Assembly (NCBI RefSeq): GCF_002843305.1
Contig: NZ_PGSG01000029.1
Span: forward strand, 107,723 to 171,722
Source: Streptomyces barkulensis
GTDB taxonomy: Bacteria; Actinomycetota; Actinomycetes; Streptomycetales; Streptomycetaceae
Length of the DNA: 64,000 bases
Direction of reading: 5' to 3'
The translations under genes were made by a program, and so were the position numbers. The notes under the pieces were generated by a model. That model did not search any database, was not told the DNA's origin, and saw only the letters and a list, made by a program, of their open reading frames with translations. This document shows positions 1 through 8,961 of this stretch, piece after piece. How positions within the stretch are numbered: position 1 is the stretch's first letter; each line of letters starts with the position of its first letter.

Positions 1-528
1 AAACCGGCCGGCGAACCCGCCGGCGCCTCCACCGAGCCCCCCGCCGGCCCCGACGGCGGTCCGACCGGGCTCCAGGCGTTCGCCGTGCTGCTCCGGCGCA
101 TGAACGGCGAGTTCAGCCGCATGGCGCACGACTTCGCCCAGTCCCACGGCCTGCACCCCACCGACGTCCAGGCCCTGGTGGAGATCCTGGACGGCGAGCG
201 GGACGGGCCCGTCACCCCCGGACTGCTGCGCGAACGCCTCCAGCTCACCTCGGGCGCGGTCACCGCCTGCCTGGACCGCCTGGAGCGCGCGGGCCACATC
301 CGGCGCACCCGGGACTCGGCCGACCGCAGAATCGTCCACCTCCACTACGCCCCCCGGGGCCGGGAGGTGGCCCGCGAGTACTTCCGTCCCCTCGCGCGTG
401 CCACCGACACCGTGCGGCAGCGCTTCAGCGACGCGGAACTCCGCGCCGTCGTGCGCTTCCTGGCAGCCATGAACGAGGAGCTGGCCGCGCTGCGCCACCG
501 CCCGGACGGGGGCCCGCCCCGGAGGTGA
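1..528 (+). CDS. MarR-family transcriptional regulator (5' end outside window)
   Basis: The frame is open to base 1 and reads into a helical N-terminus (LQAFAVLLRRMNGEF), so the gene starts upstream; the GTG at 85 is probably internal. The wing-helix part contains LTSGAVTACLDRLERAGHI as recognition helix, then RRTRDSADRRIVHLHYAPRG as the beta-wing, which is the MarR signature. Such proteins bind DNA as dimers, usually repressing a neighbour until a ligand is bound. The C-terminal helix (FLAAMNEELAALR) would form the dimer interface. The last 104 bp overlap, tail to tail, the end of the SDR gene on the other strand. The ligand and target cannot be told from here. Confidence 0.85.
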   Translation, partial: KPAGEPAGASTEPPAGPDGGPTGLQAFAVLLRRMNGEFSRMAHDFAQSHGLHPTDVQALVEILDGERDGPVTPGLLRERLQLTSGAVTACLDRLERAGHIRRTRDSADRRIVHLHYAPRGREVAREYFRPLARATDTVRQRFSDAELRAVVRFLAAMNEELAALRHRPDGGPPRR

Positions 529-2113
529 CCCGGCGCCGCCGCCCGACACCCGCGGCCCCCGCCTCGGCCGCCGAGGCGATATTGCGCGCCATCCCGCCGA
601 ATACCACCGCGTGGAACGGCGAAACACCCCACCAGTACGCCTGGCCCAGCAGACCGTGCGGGTGGAACAGCGCCCGCTGCCGGTAGACGGTCTCCCCGTC
701 CGGCCCCCGGTCCGCCCGCAGCTCCAGCCAGGCCAGCCCCGGCAGCCGCATCTCCGCCCGCAGCCGCAGCAGCCGTCCCGGCTCGATCTCCTCCACCCGC
801 CAGAAGTCCAGCGAGTCGCCCGCCCGCAGCCGCTCGGCGTCCCGCCGCCCCCGCTGCAACCCGATCCCGCCCACCAGCCGGTCCAGCCGGCCGCGCACCG
901 CCCAGGCCAGCGGCGCGGAGTACCAGCCGTTCTCACCGCCGATGCCCTCGATCACCCGCCACAGCGCCTGCGGCGAGGCGGCCACGGTGCGCTCGCGCTC
1001 GTCGGTGTAGAGGCTGCCGCCCGCCCAGTTCGGGTCGGTGGGCAGCGGATCGCTGGGCGCGCCGGGGACGGACGCCGAGGACCACCGGGTGGCCACCTCG
1101 GCGTTCTTGATCCGCTTCAGCGCCAGCCGCAGCGCCCGGTCCAGGCTCAGCAGGCCGCCGGGCGGGTCGGGGACGTAGCGGGCGATGTCGTGCTCGGCGC
1201 AGACCACCTCGTGCCGCAGCGACTCCGCCAGCGGCCGGGCCAGTGCGCGCGGGACGGGGGTGATCAGGCCGATCCAGTGGCTGGACAGGGTGGGGGAGAG
1301 CACCGGCACCGGGACGATGACCCGCCTGGGCAGCCCGGCCGTCGCGGCGTAGCGCTGCATCATGTCGTGGTAGGTGAGGATCTCCGGGCCGCCGATGTCG
1401 AAGGTCCGGTTCACCTCGGGCGGCAGCGACGCGCAGCCGGCCAGGTAGCGCAGCGCGTCGCGCACCGCGATCGGCTGGAGCCGGGTGCGCACCCAGCTCG
1501 GGGTGATCATCAGCGGCAGCCGCTCGGTCAGATAGCGCAGCATCTCGAACGACGCCGAACCCGAACCGATGATCACCGCCGCCCGCAGCACGGCCGTCGG
1601 CACCCCGGAGGCCAGCAGCAGCCGCCCGACCTCGGCGCGGGAGCGCAGGTGCGGGGAGAGCTCCTCCTCCGGCACCCCGGCCGGGGTCAGCCCGCCCAGG
1701 TAGACGATCCGGCCCACCCCGGCCGCCCGCGCCTGCTCGCCGAAGATCCGCGCGGCCTCGCGGTCGGTGGTCTCGAAGCGGGAGCCGCCGCCCATGGAGT
1801 GCACCAGGTAGTAGGCGACGTCCATGCCCTCCATCGCCGCGCGCACCGACGCGGCGTCGGTGACGTCCCCGCGCACCACCTCCGCCCGCCCCGCCCATGG
1901 ATAGTCGCGCAGCTTGGCCGGGGTGCGGGCCAGACAGCGCACGGTGTGCCCGGCCGCCAGCAGCTCGGGCACCAGCCGGCCGCCGATGTAGCCGGTGGCC
2001 CCGGTGACCAGGCAGCGCAGCGGCCGGCCCGCAGGCCCTTCCCCCTCCCCGCCGGTGCTTCCGTTCCCGCCGGTGCGGTCCGTACCGCCCTCGCCGCCGT
2101 CGCCGCCGTCCAT
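425..2113 (-). CDS. SDR-family NAD(P)-binding oxidoreductase with DUF2867 domain
   Basis: The N-terminal half is an extended/atypical short-chain dehydrogenase fold: dinucleotide motif TGATGYIGGRL and the stretch YYLVHSMGGGSRFE, as in NAD(P)H-binding epimerase-like proteins. The C-terminal third (from about residue 370: ERTVAASPQALWRVIEGIGG) is a START-like DUF2867 domain. The substrate is unknown. I chose the ATG at 2113, which follows an AGGACG ribosome site; an in-frame ATG at 2137 is possible. The last 35 or so residues are Pro/Arg/Gly-rich, look poorly constrained, and overlap the convergent MarR gene. Confidence 0.8.
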   Translation of the reverse strand: MDGGDGGEGGTDRTGGNGSTGGEGEGPAGRPLRCLVTGATGYIGGRLVPELLAAGHTVRCLARTPAKLRDYPWAGRAEVVRGDVTDAASVRAAMEGMDVAYYLVHSMGGGSRFETTDREAARIFGEQARAAGVGRIVYLGGLTPAGVPEEELSPHLRSRAEVGRLLLASGVPTAVLRAAVIIGSGSASFEMLRYLTERLPLMITPSWVRTRLQPIAVRDALRYLAGCASLPPEVNRTFDIGGPEILTYHDMMQRYAATAGLPRRVIVPVPVLSPTLSSHWIGLITPVPRALARPLAESLRHEVVCAEHDIARYVPDPPGGLLSLDRALRLALKRIKNAEVATRWSSASVPGAPSDPLPTDPNWAGGSLYTDERERTVAASPQALWRVIEGIGGENGWYSAPLAWAVRGRLDRLVGGIGLQRGRRDAERLRAGDSLDFWRVEEIEPGRLLRLRAEMRLPGLAWLELRADRGPDGETVYRQRALFHPHGLLGQAYWWGVSPFHAVVFGGMARNIASAAEAGAAGVGRRRRVTSGAGPRPGGGAARPAPRSWLPGSARRRGVPRR

Positions 2114-2264
2114 GTGCCGGCCCGTCCTCTCCGCCATACGGCCATGCTTGGCCCCGCCCCCGCCTCCCGCAACTCGCGGGAGCGGACGCCGGTGACGCGC
2201 CCTCCCGCCGTGACCTGCCGCACTCCGGCCCGACGGCGGTTGGGTGGGCCGGGGAGGTGAGGCT

Positions 2265-2280
2265 TACGATCCTCTGCGTG
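2265..2280 (+). promoter_or_regulatory. Leaderless -10 element for the APC permease
   Basis: TACGAT lies at 2265-2270 and the GTG start at 2278, leaving 7 nt between them. Transcription would therefore start at or next to the start codon. A weak -35 (TTGGGT, 2240-2245) lies 19 bp upstream. Confidence 0.5.
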
Positions 2281-4344
2281 TCCAAGCTGACCGATGTGTC
2301 CAAACGGATCCTGATCGGCAGTGCGCTGCGCAGCGATCGCCTCACCCAGACGCTCCTGCCCAAGCGCATCGCCCTCCCGGTCTTCGCCTCCGACCCCCTG
2401 TCGTCGGTCGCGTACGCCCCGGGCGAGGTCCTGATGGTGCTCTCCATCGCCGGGTTCTCCGCCTACCGCTTCGGGCCGTGGATCACCCTCGCCGTCGTCG
2501 TGCTCCTGTTCGTGGTGGTCGCGTCGTACCGGCAGAACGTCCGCGCCTACCCCTCCGGCGGCGGCGACTACGAGGTGGCCACCGCCAACCTCGGTCCCCG
2601 CGCCGGGCTCACCGTCGCCGGCGCCCTGCTGGTGGACTACGTCCTGACGGTGGCCGTGTCGGTCGCCGCCGGGGTGGAGAACCTCGCCTCGGCCATCCCG
2701 TTCGTCTCCGAGAACAAGACCGGTACGGCGGTGGCGATCATCGCGCTGCTGGCCGTGCTGAACCTGCGCGGCGTACGCGAGTCCGGCACGATATTCGCCG
2801 CCCCCACCTACCTCTTCGTCGCCTGCGTACTGGGCACCATCGTCTGGGGAGCCTTCCGCGGCCTGGCCCTGGGCGACGAGATGTCGGCCCCCAGCGCCGG
2901 ATACGAGGTCAGCGCCGAGACCGCGGAGCTGACCGGCTTCGCCCTGCTCTTCCTGCTCCTGCGGGCCTTCTCGTCCGGCTGCGCCGCCCTCACCGGCGTC
3001 GGCGCCATCAGCAACGGCGTCCCCGCCTTCCGACGCCCCAAGAGCCGCAACGCCGCGACCACCCTGGCGCTGATGGGCGGGCTGGCCGCCACCATGTTCG
3101 GCGGCATCATCGCCCTGGCCCTGGCCACCGGTGTGAAGATGTCCGAGACGCCCGCCACCGACATCCTCATCGACGGCCGCCCCGCCGGTCCCGACTACCA
3201 CCAGGACCCGGTCATCGCCCAGGTCTCCGCGGCCGTCTTCGGCAACGGCTCGCTCCCCTTCCTCCTGGTCGCCGCGGCCACCGCGCTCATCCTCTTCCTG
3301 GCCGCCAACACCGCCTACAACGGCTTCCCCGTCCTCGGCTCGATCCTCGCCCAGGACCGCTACCTGCCCCGCCAGCTGCACACCCGGGGCGACCGGCTGG
3401 CCTTCTCCAACGGCATCGTGCTGCTGGCCGTCTTCGCGGGCGTGCTCGTCTACGCCTACGACGCCGACTCCACCCGGCTGATCCAGCTCTACATCGTCGG
3501 CGTCTTCGTCTCCTTCACCTTCAGCCAGACCGGCATGGTCCGGCACTGGAACCGCCACCTCGCCCAGGAGACCGACTCCTCCGCCCGCCGCCGGATGAAG
3601 CGCTCCCGCGCCATCAACGCCTTCGGCGCCTTCTTCACCGGCCTGGTCCTGGTGGTGGTGCTGGTCACCAAGTTCAGCCACGGCGCCTGGGTCGCACTCA
3701 TCGGCATGGCGCTCTTCTACGCGATGATGACCGCCATCCGCCGCCACTACGACCGGGTCGCCGAGGAGCTGGCGCTGCCGGCCGAGGCCGGGCGGGAGGA
3801 GATGGCCAGGCCCTCGCGGGTGCACTCCATCGTCCTGGTCTCCAAGGTCCACCGGCCGACCCTGCGGGCGCTGGCGTACGCCAAGATGATGCGCTCCGAC
3901 ACCCTGGAGGCCCTCAGCGTCAACGTCGATCCCGAGGAGACCCGCGCCCTGTTCGAGGAGTGGAACCGGCGCGGCATCGACATCCCGCTGAAAACCCTGG
4001 ACTCCCCCTACCGCGAGGTCACCCGGCCGGTCGTGGAGTACGTCAAGGGCCTGCGCCGCAGCAGCCCGCGCGCCGTGGTCAGCGTCTACATCCCCGAGTA
4101 CGTCGTCGGCCACTGGTACGAGCAGCTCCTGCACAACCAGAGCGCCCTGCGGCTCAAGGGCCGCCTGCTGTTCACCCCCGGCGTGATGGTCACCTCCGTG
4201 CCCTACCAGCTGGAGTCCTCCGAGCGCGCCCGGCTGAGGGCGCGCAGGCGCTCGGAGTGGAGCGCGCCCGGTGCGGTGCGCCGCGGCCCCGCCGGCCCCG
4301 ACCGGCCCGCGGACCGGAGGGAGGGGGACGGGCGACAGGGGTGA
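2278..4344 (+). CDS. APC-superfamily permease with large cytoplasmic C-terminal domain
   Basis: A 688-residue membrane transporter. The N-terminus carries the conserved ALPVFASDPLSSVAYAPGE signature of amino-acid/potassium-type APC permeases. About 12 hydrophobic segments follow up to roughly residue 480, then a soluble tail of about 200 residues (SIVLVSKVHRPTLRALAYAK). Family members import amino acids or cations by secondary transport; the substrate here is undetermined. The GTG at 2278 is preferred over the GTG at 2257 because a TACGAT -10 sits 7 nt before it. It stands alone in front of the RNA methyltransferase gene. Confidence 0.88.
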   Translation: MSKLTDVSKRILIGSALRSDRLTQTLLPKRIALPVFASDPLSSVAYAPGEVLMVLSIAGFSAYRFGPWITLAVVVLLFVVVASYRQNVRAYPSGGGDYEVATANLGPRAGLTVAGALLVDYVLTVAVSVAAGVENLASAIPFVSENKTGTAVAIIALLAVLNLRGVRESGTIFAAPTYLFVACVLGTIVWGAFRGLALGDEMSAPSAGYEVSAETAELTGFALLFLLLRAFSSGCAALTGVGAISNGVPAFRRPKSRNAATTLALMGGLAATMFGGIIALALATGVKMSETPATDILIDGRPAGPDYHQDPVIAQVSAAVFGNGSLPFLLVAAATALILFLAANTAYNGFPVLGSILAQDRYLPRQLHTRGDRLAFSNGIVLLAVFAGVLVYAYDADSTRLIQLYIVGVFVSFTFSQTGMVRHWNRHLAQETDSSARRRMKRSRAINAFGAFFTGLVLVVVLVTKFSHGAWVALIGMALFYAMMTAIRRHYDRVAEELALPAEAGREEMARPSRVHSIVLVSKVHRPTLRALAYAKMMRSDTLEALSVNVDPEETRALFEEWNRRGIDIPLKTLDSPYREVTRPVVEYVKGLRRSSPRAVVSVYIPEYVVGHWYEQLLHNQSALRLKGRLLFTPGVMVTSVPYQLESSERARLRARRRSEWSAPGAVRRGPAGPDRPADRREGDGRQG

Positions 4345-4411
4345 CCCGGGCGGACCGGTAGGCTGGAGGACTGCCGTCCATGCGCCCCGCCGTCCGTTGG
4401 AGCCGCTCCCC

Positions 4412-5791
4412 ATGCCCCCCGCAACACCCCCCGCCGCGTCCCCCGAAACCGCACCGTCGCTGGTGGGCCGGGAGTACGAGGTCGAGATCGGCCCCGTCGC
4501 GCACGGTGGCCACTGCATCGCCCGCACCGAGGAGGGGCGGGTGCTGTTCGTGCGCCACGCCCTGCCCGGCGAGCGGGTCGTCGCGAAGGTGACCGAGGGC
4601 CGGGAGGACTCCCGCTTCCTGCGCGCCGACGCCGTCGAGGTCCTGGAGCCCTCCAAGGACCGCGTCGAGGCGCCCTGCCCGTTCGCCGGCCCCGGCCTGT
4701 GCGGCGGCTGCGACTGGCAGCACGCCGCCCCCGGGGCCCAGCGGCGGCTGAAGGCCTCCGTCGTCGCCGAGCAGCTGGCGAGGCTGGCGGGGCTGACGGC
4801 CGAGGACGCCGGCTGGGACGGCACCGTCGAGCCCGCCCCCGGCGACAAGGTGCCCAAGGGCGAGGTCCCGGCCTGGCGCACCCGCGTCCACTACAGCGTG
4901 GACGACGAGGGCCGCGCCGGGCTGCTGCGCCACCGCTCCCACGAGGTGCAGCCGATCGACCGCTGCCTGATCGCCGCGCCGGGGGTGAGCGAGCTGGGCG
5001 TCGAGAAGCGCCGGTGGCCGCAGATCGCCACCGTCGACGCGACCGCCGCCACCGGCTCCGGCGACCGCCAGGTCGTGCTCACCCCCCGCCCCGGCGGGCG
5101 CCTGCCCCTGGTGGAGCTGGACCGGCCGGTGTCGGTGCTGAGGGGCGAGGAGCCCCGCGGACGCGGCGCGGAGCGCGGCGGCGAGCGGGCCGTGCACCGG
5201 GTGCACGGCCGCCCCTTCGTCCGTGAGCGCGCCGTCGGCCGCACCTGGAGGATCAGCGCGGGCGGTTTCTGGCAGGTCCACCCCAAGGCCGCCGAACTGC
5301 TGGTCGAGGCCGTGATGACCGGTCTGACGCCGCGCAAGGGCGAGATGGCCCTCGACCTGTACTGCGGCGCCGGGCTGTTCGCCGGAGCCCTGGCCGAGCG
5401 CGTCGGGGACAAGGGCGCGGTGCTCGGCATCGAGTCCTCCAGGCGCGCGGTGGAGGACGCCCGCCACAACCTCGCCGACCTCGACCGTGTCCGCGTCGAG
5501 CGCGGCAACGTCGAGCAGGTCCTGCCGCGCACCGGCATCACCGAGGCCGACATCGTCGTCCTCGATCCGCCCCGCTCCGGCGCCGGGCGCAAGACGGTGC
5601 GGCAGGTGGCCTCCCTCGGGCCGCGCCGGATCGCCTACGTCGCCTGCGACCCGGCCGCCCTCGCCCGCGACCTGGCGTACTTCCGCGAGGAGGGCTACGT
5701 CCCGCACTTCCTGCGGGCCTTCGACCTGTTCCCGATGACCCACCACGTGGAGTGCGTCGCCATCCTCAAACCCGCGCCGAAGGGTTCCTGA
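4412..5791 (+). CDS. Class I SAM-dependent RNA methyltransferase with TRAM domain (RlmD/TrmA-like)
   Basis: 459 residues. An N-terminal TRAM RNA-binding domain (about 15-75) is followed by a cysteine cluster (CPFAGPGLCGGCDW) of the kind that binds a [4Fe-4S] cluster in 23S rRNA m5U methyltransferases. The SAM-binding core is LDLYCGAGLFAG, and VVLDPPRSGAG and YVACDPAALARDL carry the usual catalytic residues, including the Cys nucleophile. The predicted reaction is C5-methylation of a uridine in rRNA or tRNA. The ATG at 4412 matches the start of family homology; an upstream TAGGCT resembles a -10. The final 21 or so codons are duplicated at two places downstream, so the gene's 3' end is an integration target. 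Confidence 0.88.
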   Translation: MPPATPPAASPETAPSLVGREYEVEIGPVAHGGHCIARTEEGRVLFVRHALPGERVVAKVTEGREDSRFLRADAVEVLEPSKDRVEAPCPFAGPGLCGGCDWQHAAPGAQRRLKASVVAEQLARLAGLTAEDAGWDGTVEPAPGDKVPKGEVPAWRTRVHYSVDDEGRAGLLRHRSHEVQPIDRCLIAAPGVSELGVEKRRWPQIATVDATAATGSGDRQVVLTPRPGGRLPLVELDRPVSVLRGEEPRGRGAERGGERAVHRVHGRPFVRERAVGRTWRISAGGFWQVHPKAAELLVEAVMTGLTPRKGEMALDLYCGAGLFAGALAERVGDKGAVLGIESSRRAVEDARHNLADLDRVRVERGNVEQVLPRTGITEADIVVLDPPRSGAGRKTVRQVASLGPRRIAYVACDPAALARDLAYFREEGYVPHFLRAFDLFPMTHHVECVAILKPAPKGS

Positions 5792-5797
5792 CCTGCG
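5728..5797 (+). repeat. att-like direct repeat, copy 1 (3' end of methyltransferase gene)
   Basis: A block of about 70 bp beginning GTTCCCGATGACCCACC and ending TCCTGACCTGCGA. It encodes the C-terminal peptide MTHHVECVAILKPAP and its stop. The same block, with few substitutions, occurs at 22338 and 24874. Reconstitution of a host gene's 3' end by the inserted copy is the classic mark of site-specific integration. Confidence 0.85.
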
Positions 5798-5846
5798 ATT
5801 TTGCGCGTGCGCATTATGTGCGGTGTGGGCGTTACGGGCGATATCT

Positions 5847-5890
5847 TGACGCTGAAATGACGCTCGTGACGCTCATTTGACGCTCGTTCT
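5847..5890 (+). repeat. TGACGCT repeat cluster (putative recombinase arm sites, left end)
   Basis: Four TGACGCT units lie within about 40 bp. The 20-mer GTGACGCTCRTTTGRCGCTC is at 5866-5885 and recurs at 22239-22258 and 24776-24795, each time beside an att-like copy. Position and repetition fit arm-type integrase or excisionase sites. This is inference from spacing only. Confidence 0.55.
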
Positions 5891-6057
5891 GACGGGATGC
5901 CAGGTGAGGTTGTGGCAGGTGATGGGCACGGCCTCATTCGTAGGGAGGTGCGCCTGGGCGTCACCTGCATGCGTCCGCACGTGGTCGTGGAGTCCCAGCC
6001 GTATCCAGGCGCGTCCAGGGCGAGCCGGCCGGAACGACCCGTCTCCAGGGTGCCGCC

Positions 6058-6487
6058 GTGGATTGTGACTGGATGCGGGGACAGCTTGAAGAGTTCCTTG
6101 ACCTGGCCACCCGCTACGACGCCAACATAAGGCCGGGCGATTACATCGGTGACCCGAACCTGCACGCCCGTTTGCACCGAGCCGAGCCCACTGCCAAGCA
6201 GATTCTCCACCTGCTCGCCCCAGCGATCGCCGACAAGATCGACATCGGCCAGGTGGCCTGCCCAGGTAGCCTGCGTCGCCATGGCGCGCAACGAGGTTCA
6301 GCGCGGCCTCGGAATTCTGGCGGACAAGGACGAATGGGCGGTCCGGCTGGTGCCGGACGTCTCGACGCTGGCCGCCGACCGGTTTCACCCCTGGGTCTGG
6401 GAGCCAGCGGCTCCCCTGTGGGCTGCGGAGGCCCGTCAGGACGCGGTGCTCGCCGCCGCCCGGACCGTAAACCGGCGCCTCCAGCTA
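6058..6487 (+). pseudogene. TIGR02391-family protein remnant, frameshifted and truncated
   Basis: The first part reads QLEEFLDLATRYDAN...NLHARLHRAEPTAKQIL in the frame of 6058. Homology resumes one frame over as RNEVQRGLGILADKDEW...FHPWVWEPAAPLW. The break coincides with a 13-bp tandem duplication (6249-6261 and 6262-6274, one mismatch), which explains the frame change. The C-terminal third is missing: the reading stops where the IS begins and runs into the antisense of the PIN gene beyond it. TIGR02391 proteins are small actinobacterial proteins often found in mobile DNA; their function is not established. Confidence 0.65.
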
Positions 6488-7540
6488 ACGAGCTCGTGCA
6501 TGGTAGGCGGTGAGGCGTCGAGCTGCTGATCGCCGATCATGGTCGGGTGGTGGGGAACGCGTCTCGTGCAGTGATCATCAGCGACCGGAGGATCACGGGC
6601 CTGTCGGCCGACGTGATCGCTGAATTGGTCGCCGAGCTGGGCCCGTTGTGGCATGAGCGGCACCAGGCCAGGCTCACCTCCCGGCCGCGGAAGCGGGCGG
6701 TGGGCGCCGGTGCGAAGCACCGGCTGGTCTTCGTCGACCGGCTCCTGGCCACGCTCTTCCACCTCCGTCACGCCACCACGCATGACGTGCTGGCCTGCTG
6801 GTTCGGCGTGGACCGCTCCACCATCACTCGAGCCGTCGGCGAGGTGCGGCCCCTGCTCGCCGAGCGAGGCTGCACCATCGCCCCCGGCGTGCGGCTGCGG
6901 ACTCTCGCCGAGGTCATCGACCACCTCGGTGCCAGCGGCAGGACCGGGATCATCGATGGCACCGAGATCCGCGTCCGGCGCCCGGCCGCCGGACGCCGGG
7001 ACCGGGACAAGTTCATCTCCGGCAAGACCAGGCAGAACGCCGTCAAGACCATGGTCGTCACTGACGGGGACGGCCGGATGCTGTTCTGCAGCCCGACCCG
7101 GCCGGGCAGCTGCGCGGACATCACCCACGCCCGCCAGCTGGGGCTGGTCAAGCTCCTGGCCGACGGGCCGGCCGTGGAGATCCTCGCCGACGCCGGATAC
7201 CAGGGCCTGGGCGCGCAGACCGGCGGACGGGTGGTGACACCACCGCACCGGAAGTTCAAGAAGAACGCTCCCGACTGGTACGAGGAGATGTATGAGCGGC
7301 AGCGCACGGCGCACTCCTCTCGGCGCATCCGGGTCGAGCACGGCATCGCCCATCTGAAGAACTGGCGCGCCCTGGCCCGCCACCTCGGCCGCCGCGAGCA
7401 CATCAGCGACACCGTCCAAGCCGTCGCCGGCCTGCTGTCCCACCAGCAGACCGTCGACCTCACCTCGGCACGGCCGAGGTGAACACCGAGCCCCGTCAAA
7501 GTCCTCGACGCCTCACCACCTACCATGCACGAGCTCGTTA
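6486..7540 (+). mobile_element. IS5-family insertion sequence (IS427-like), 1051 bp plus TA duplication
   Basis: Inverted ends of 35 bp with one mismatch lie at 6488-6522 and 7504-7538 (outermost bases ACGAGCTCGTGCATGGTAGG). They are flanked by TA on both sides (6486-6487 and 7539-7540), and C and G outside restore a CTAG target, as in IS427-like elements. It carries one intact transposase gene. It interrupts the junction of the TIGR02391 remnant and the PIN gene's stop codon. Confidence 0.88.
6547..7482 (+). CDS. IS5-family transposase, DDE_Tnp_4 type
   Basis: A 311-residue transposase. An N-terminal helix-turn-helix (TTHDVLACWFGVDRSTITRAV) precedes a DDE catalytic core whose acidic residues are visible in GIIDGTEIRVRR, VEILADAGYQG and RIRVEHGIAHLKNW. 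No frameshift or stop interrupts it, so the element may be active. The start is a GTG inside the left end of the IS, with no clear ribosome site. Confidence 0.9.
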   Translation: MVGNASRAVIISDRRITGLSADVIAELVAELGPLWHERHQARLTSRPRKRAVGAGAKHRLVFVDRLLATLFHLRHATTHDVLACWFGVDRSTITRAVGEVRPLLAERGCTIAPGVRLRTLAEVIDHLGASGRTGIIDGTEIRVRRPAAGRRDRDKFISGKTRQNAVKTMVVTDGDGRMLFCSPTRPGSCADITHARQLGLVKLLADGPAVEILADAGYQGLGAQTGGRVVTPPHRKFKKNAPDWYEEMYERQRTAHSSRRIRVEHGIAHLKNWRALARHLGRREHISDTVQAVAGLLSHQQTVDLTSARPR

Positions 7541-8506
7541 GGAACCCGCCGCTTCCGCCACTGCCTCGCTCTCGCTCTGGTTGCGAGCGTCCTGCCTCGC
7601 GCGGCGCTTTGCTCTGGTTCCAGGTTGCTGGGCCGCAGCCCAGTCGGGTTCCGGCCCCGGGTCCTTCGTTGGAATCTTCGTCACGGTCAGCCGGGCCGCA
7701 TGGCCGCGGGTGTGCTGGCCAGTGTCGCAGGTCAAGAAACGCACGTCGTCACGGGCGAGTGACTGGATGGCGACGGCCCGGTCAATGATCTCGTCATCGG
7801 TGATGGGCAGCCGCGTGTGGCCGGTGGGGTCCAGCACGATCTCGAAGGTGATGGCGCCCCGCGCCTTCTCGGACGTGTACCGGGCCTGGCGCCAGCAGAC
7901 CGCGGAGGTCCCTCCTTGCAGCGTCTTGTCCAGGAGCCCGAGGGTGTAGGAGGCGCGCCACCGCGCCTGCTGCTTGCTCGACTCCTTGAGGGCGTCCAGC
8001 TCGTCGACAACCGCCATGGGGAATAGGAGACGGATGCTGTCGGACGGGAAGATGCCGAGGACTGCAACGAGATCGAGTGTGTCGAGCCTGCTGGGCGCGT
8101 GAATGTAGAAGCTGGTGTCGGCGATGACGAACACCTCGCGCTTATCCCAGCGGGAGATGACCCTCTCGAGATCGGTGACGGCCTCCTCCAAGGCCCGATC
8201 GCGCTCGGAAAGTTCTAGGTCGACGAGGCCGTTCACAAGACGCTGCTGCGCGGAGCCCGCGAGGGTGCCGCAGCTGGACAAGAGTGCCTGATAGCGGCGG
8301 GTGAGGACGAGGTGCTCAATGTCCCTGTTGCTGATCTGGTGGCGCAGACGGTCGGCCGAGTCCGTCGCCCACTCCAGGTATCGCAGGAGCCGGTCGTAGG
8401 CGCTGTTGTAGCCAGAGCCGCGGAGGTTCTGAGCGTTGAGCTGGACGCCCCTGAGGTGCTGTCGGATGGTGTCCCGGTCGGCTCCGGGGCGAGGTGTTAT
8501 CAGCAT
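7538..8506 (-). CDS. PIN-domain ribonuclease-like protein
   Basis: 322 residues. A helical N-terminal region of about 120 residues is followed by a PIN fold: VFVIADTSFYIH (first Asp), FPMAVVDELDALKESS (Glu), LPITDDEIIDRAVAI and VRFLTCDTGQHTRG supply the metal-binding acidic residues. The C-terminal tail is basic and Glu-rich. PIN proteins are usually Mg-dependent RNases, many of them toxins, but no antitoxin partner is recognisable; the adjacent 107-residue protein is the only candidate. Its stop codon lies exactly at the IS target: TAG before insertion became TAA after it. The start is tentative because GGAGG directly abuts the ATG. Confidence 0.75.
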   Translation of the reverse strand: MLITPRPGADRDTIRQHLRGVQLNAQNLRGSGYNSAYDRLLRYLEWATDSADRLRHQISNRDIEHLVLTRRYQALLSSCGTLAGSAQQRLVNGLVDLELSERDRALEEAVTDLERVISRWDKREVFVIADTSFYIHAPSRLDTLDLVAVLGIFPSDSIRLLFPMAVVDELDALKESSKQQARWRASYTLGLLDKTLQGGTSAVCWRQARYTSEKARGAITFEIVLDPTGHTRLPITDDEIIDRAVAIQSLARDDVRFLTCDTGQHTRGHAARLTVTKIPTKDPGPEPDWAAAQQPGTRAKRRARQDARNQSESEAVAEAAGS

Positions 8507-8559
8507 CCTCCGATCATGCAGTGCGGGTCTGACAACGGTGCTTCACGGAATCGGCGAGG

Positions 8560-8883
8560 TCACCGAGTCGCTCGATAGGTGACGGACCGAGCTGCGCCCC
8601 GTGGCCTCTTGGCTGCGCAAGTCATCGATTGCCCGACCAGTCTCGAGCCCTCGACTCGGAAGGTGACAAGGCGCTCGTGACCGACGGTGATGGTGACCTC
8701 GGACGCGCTGGTGAAGGGCTCTGCGTCGGCAGTGTCAGGGAGGCGAAATGAGAGTGAGTCATGACGCTCGTTTGCCTTCGAGACCAAGGTCGCCAGGCGG
8801 GACACGGCACATTCTGCGAGGGCGGCCTCTCGACGTCGCTCGGGTGAAGCGGCCTGAGCCGTGGGGTCCTCGGCGGGCGTCAC
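8560..8883 (-). CDS. Hypothetical small protein
   Basis: 107 residues, lying 53 bp upstream of the PIN gene in the same direction. The middle reads ASEVTITVGHERLVTFRVEGSRLVG, which suggests a small beta-rich fold; the C-terminus is basic. I recognise no family. Position suggests one transcription unit with the PIN gene, possibly as a partner. The coding call rests on length and context only. Confidence 0.4.
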   Translation of the reverse strand: MTPAEDPTAQAASPERRREAALAECAVSRLATLVSKANERHDSLSFRLPDTADAEPFTSASEVTITVGHERLVTFRVEGSRLVGQSMTCAAKRPRGAARSVTYRATR

Positions 8884-8961
8884 GCACCGTTGGCTGATTT
8901 CTGTATGACAGCACGCCCCGCTCGAGAGGCATCCGGGCGGGGCGTGCGATCATCGGGCTGG

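Noticed and set aside
611..2260. Long plus-strand frame opposite the SDR gene
   Set aside because: Gln/Pro/Arg-rich shadow of a well-supported gene on the other strand.
1687..4881. 1064-codon minus-strand frame opposite the APC permease and methyltransferase
   Set aside because: Low-complexity Gly/Asp/Gln composition; both genes it opposes have clear family motifs.
7538..8883. PIN protein plus 107-residue protein as a VapBC-type toxin-antitoxin pair
   Set aside because: The PIN protein is far longer than VapC and the small protein shows no antitoxin DNA-binding motif; kept only as a possibility.
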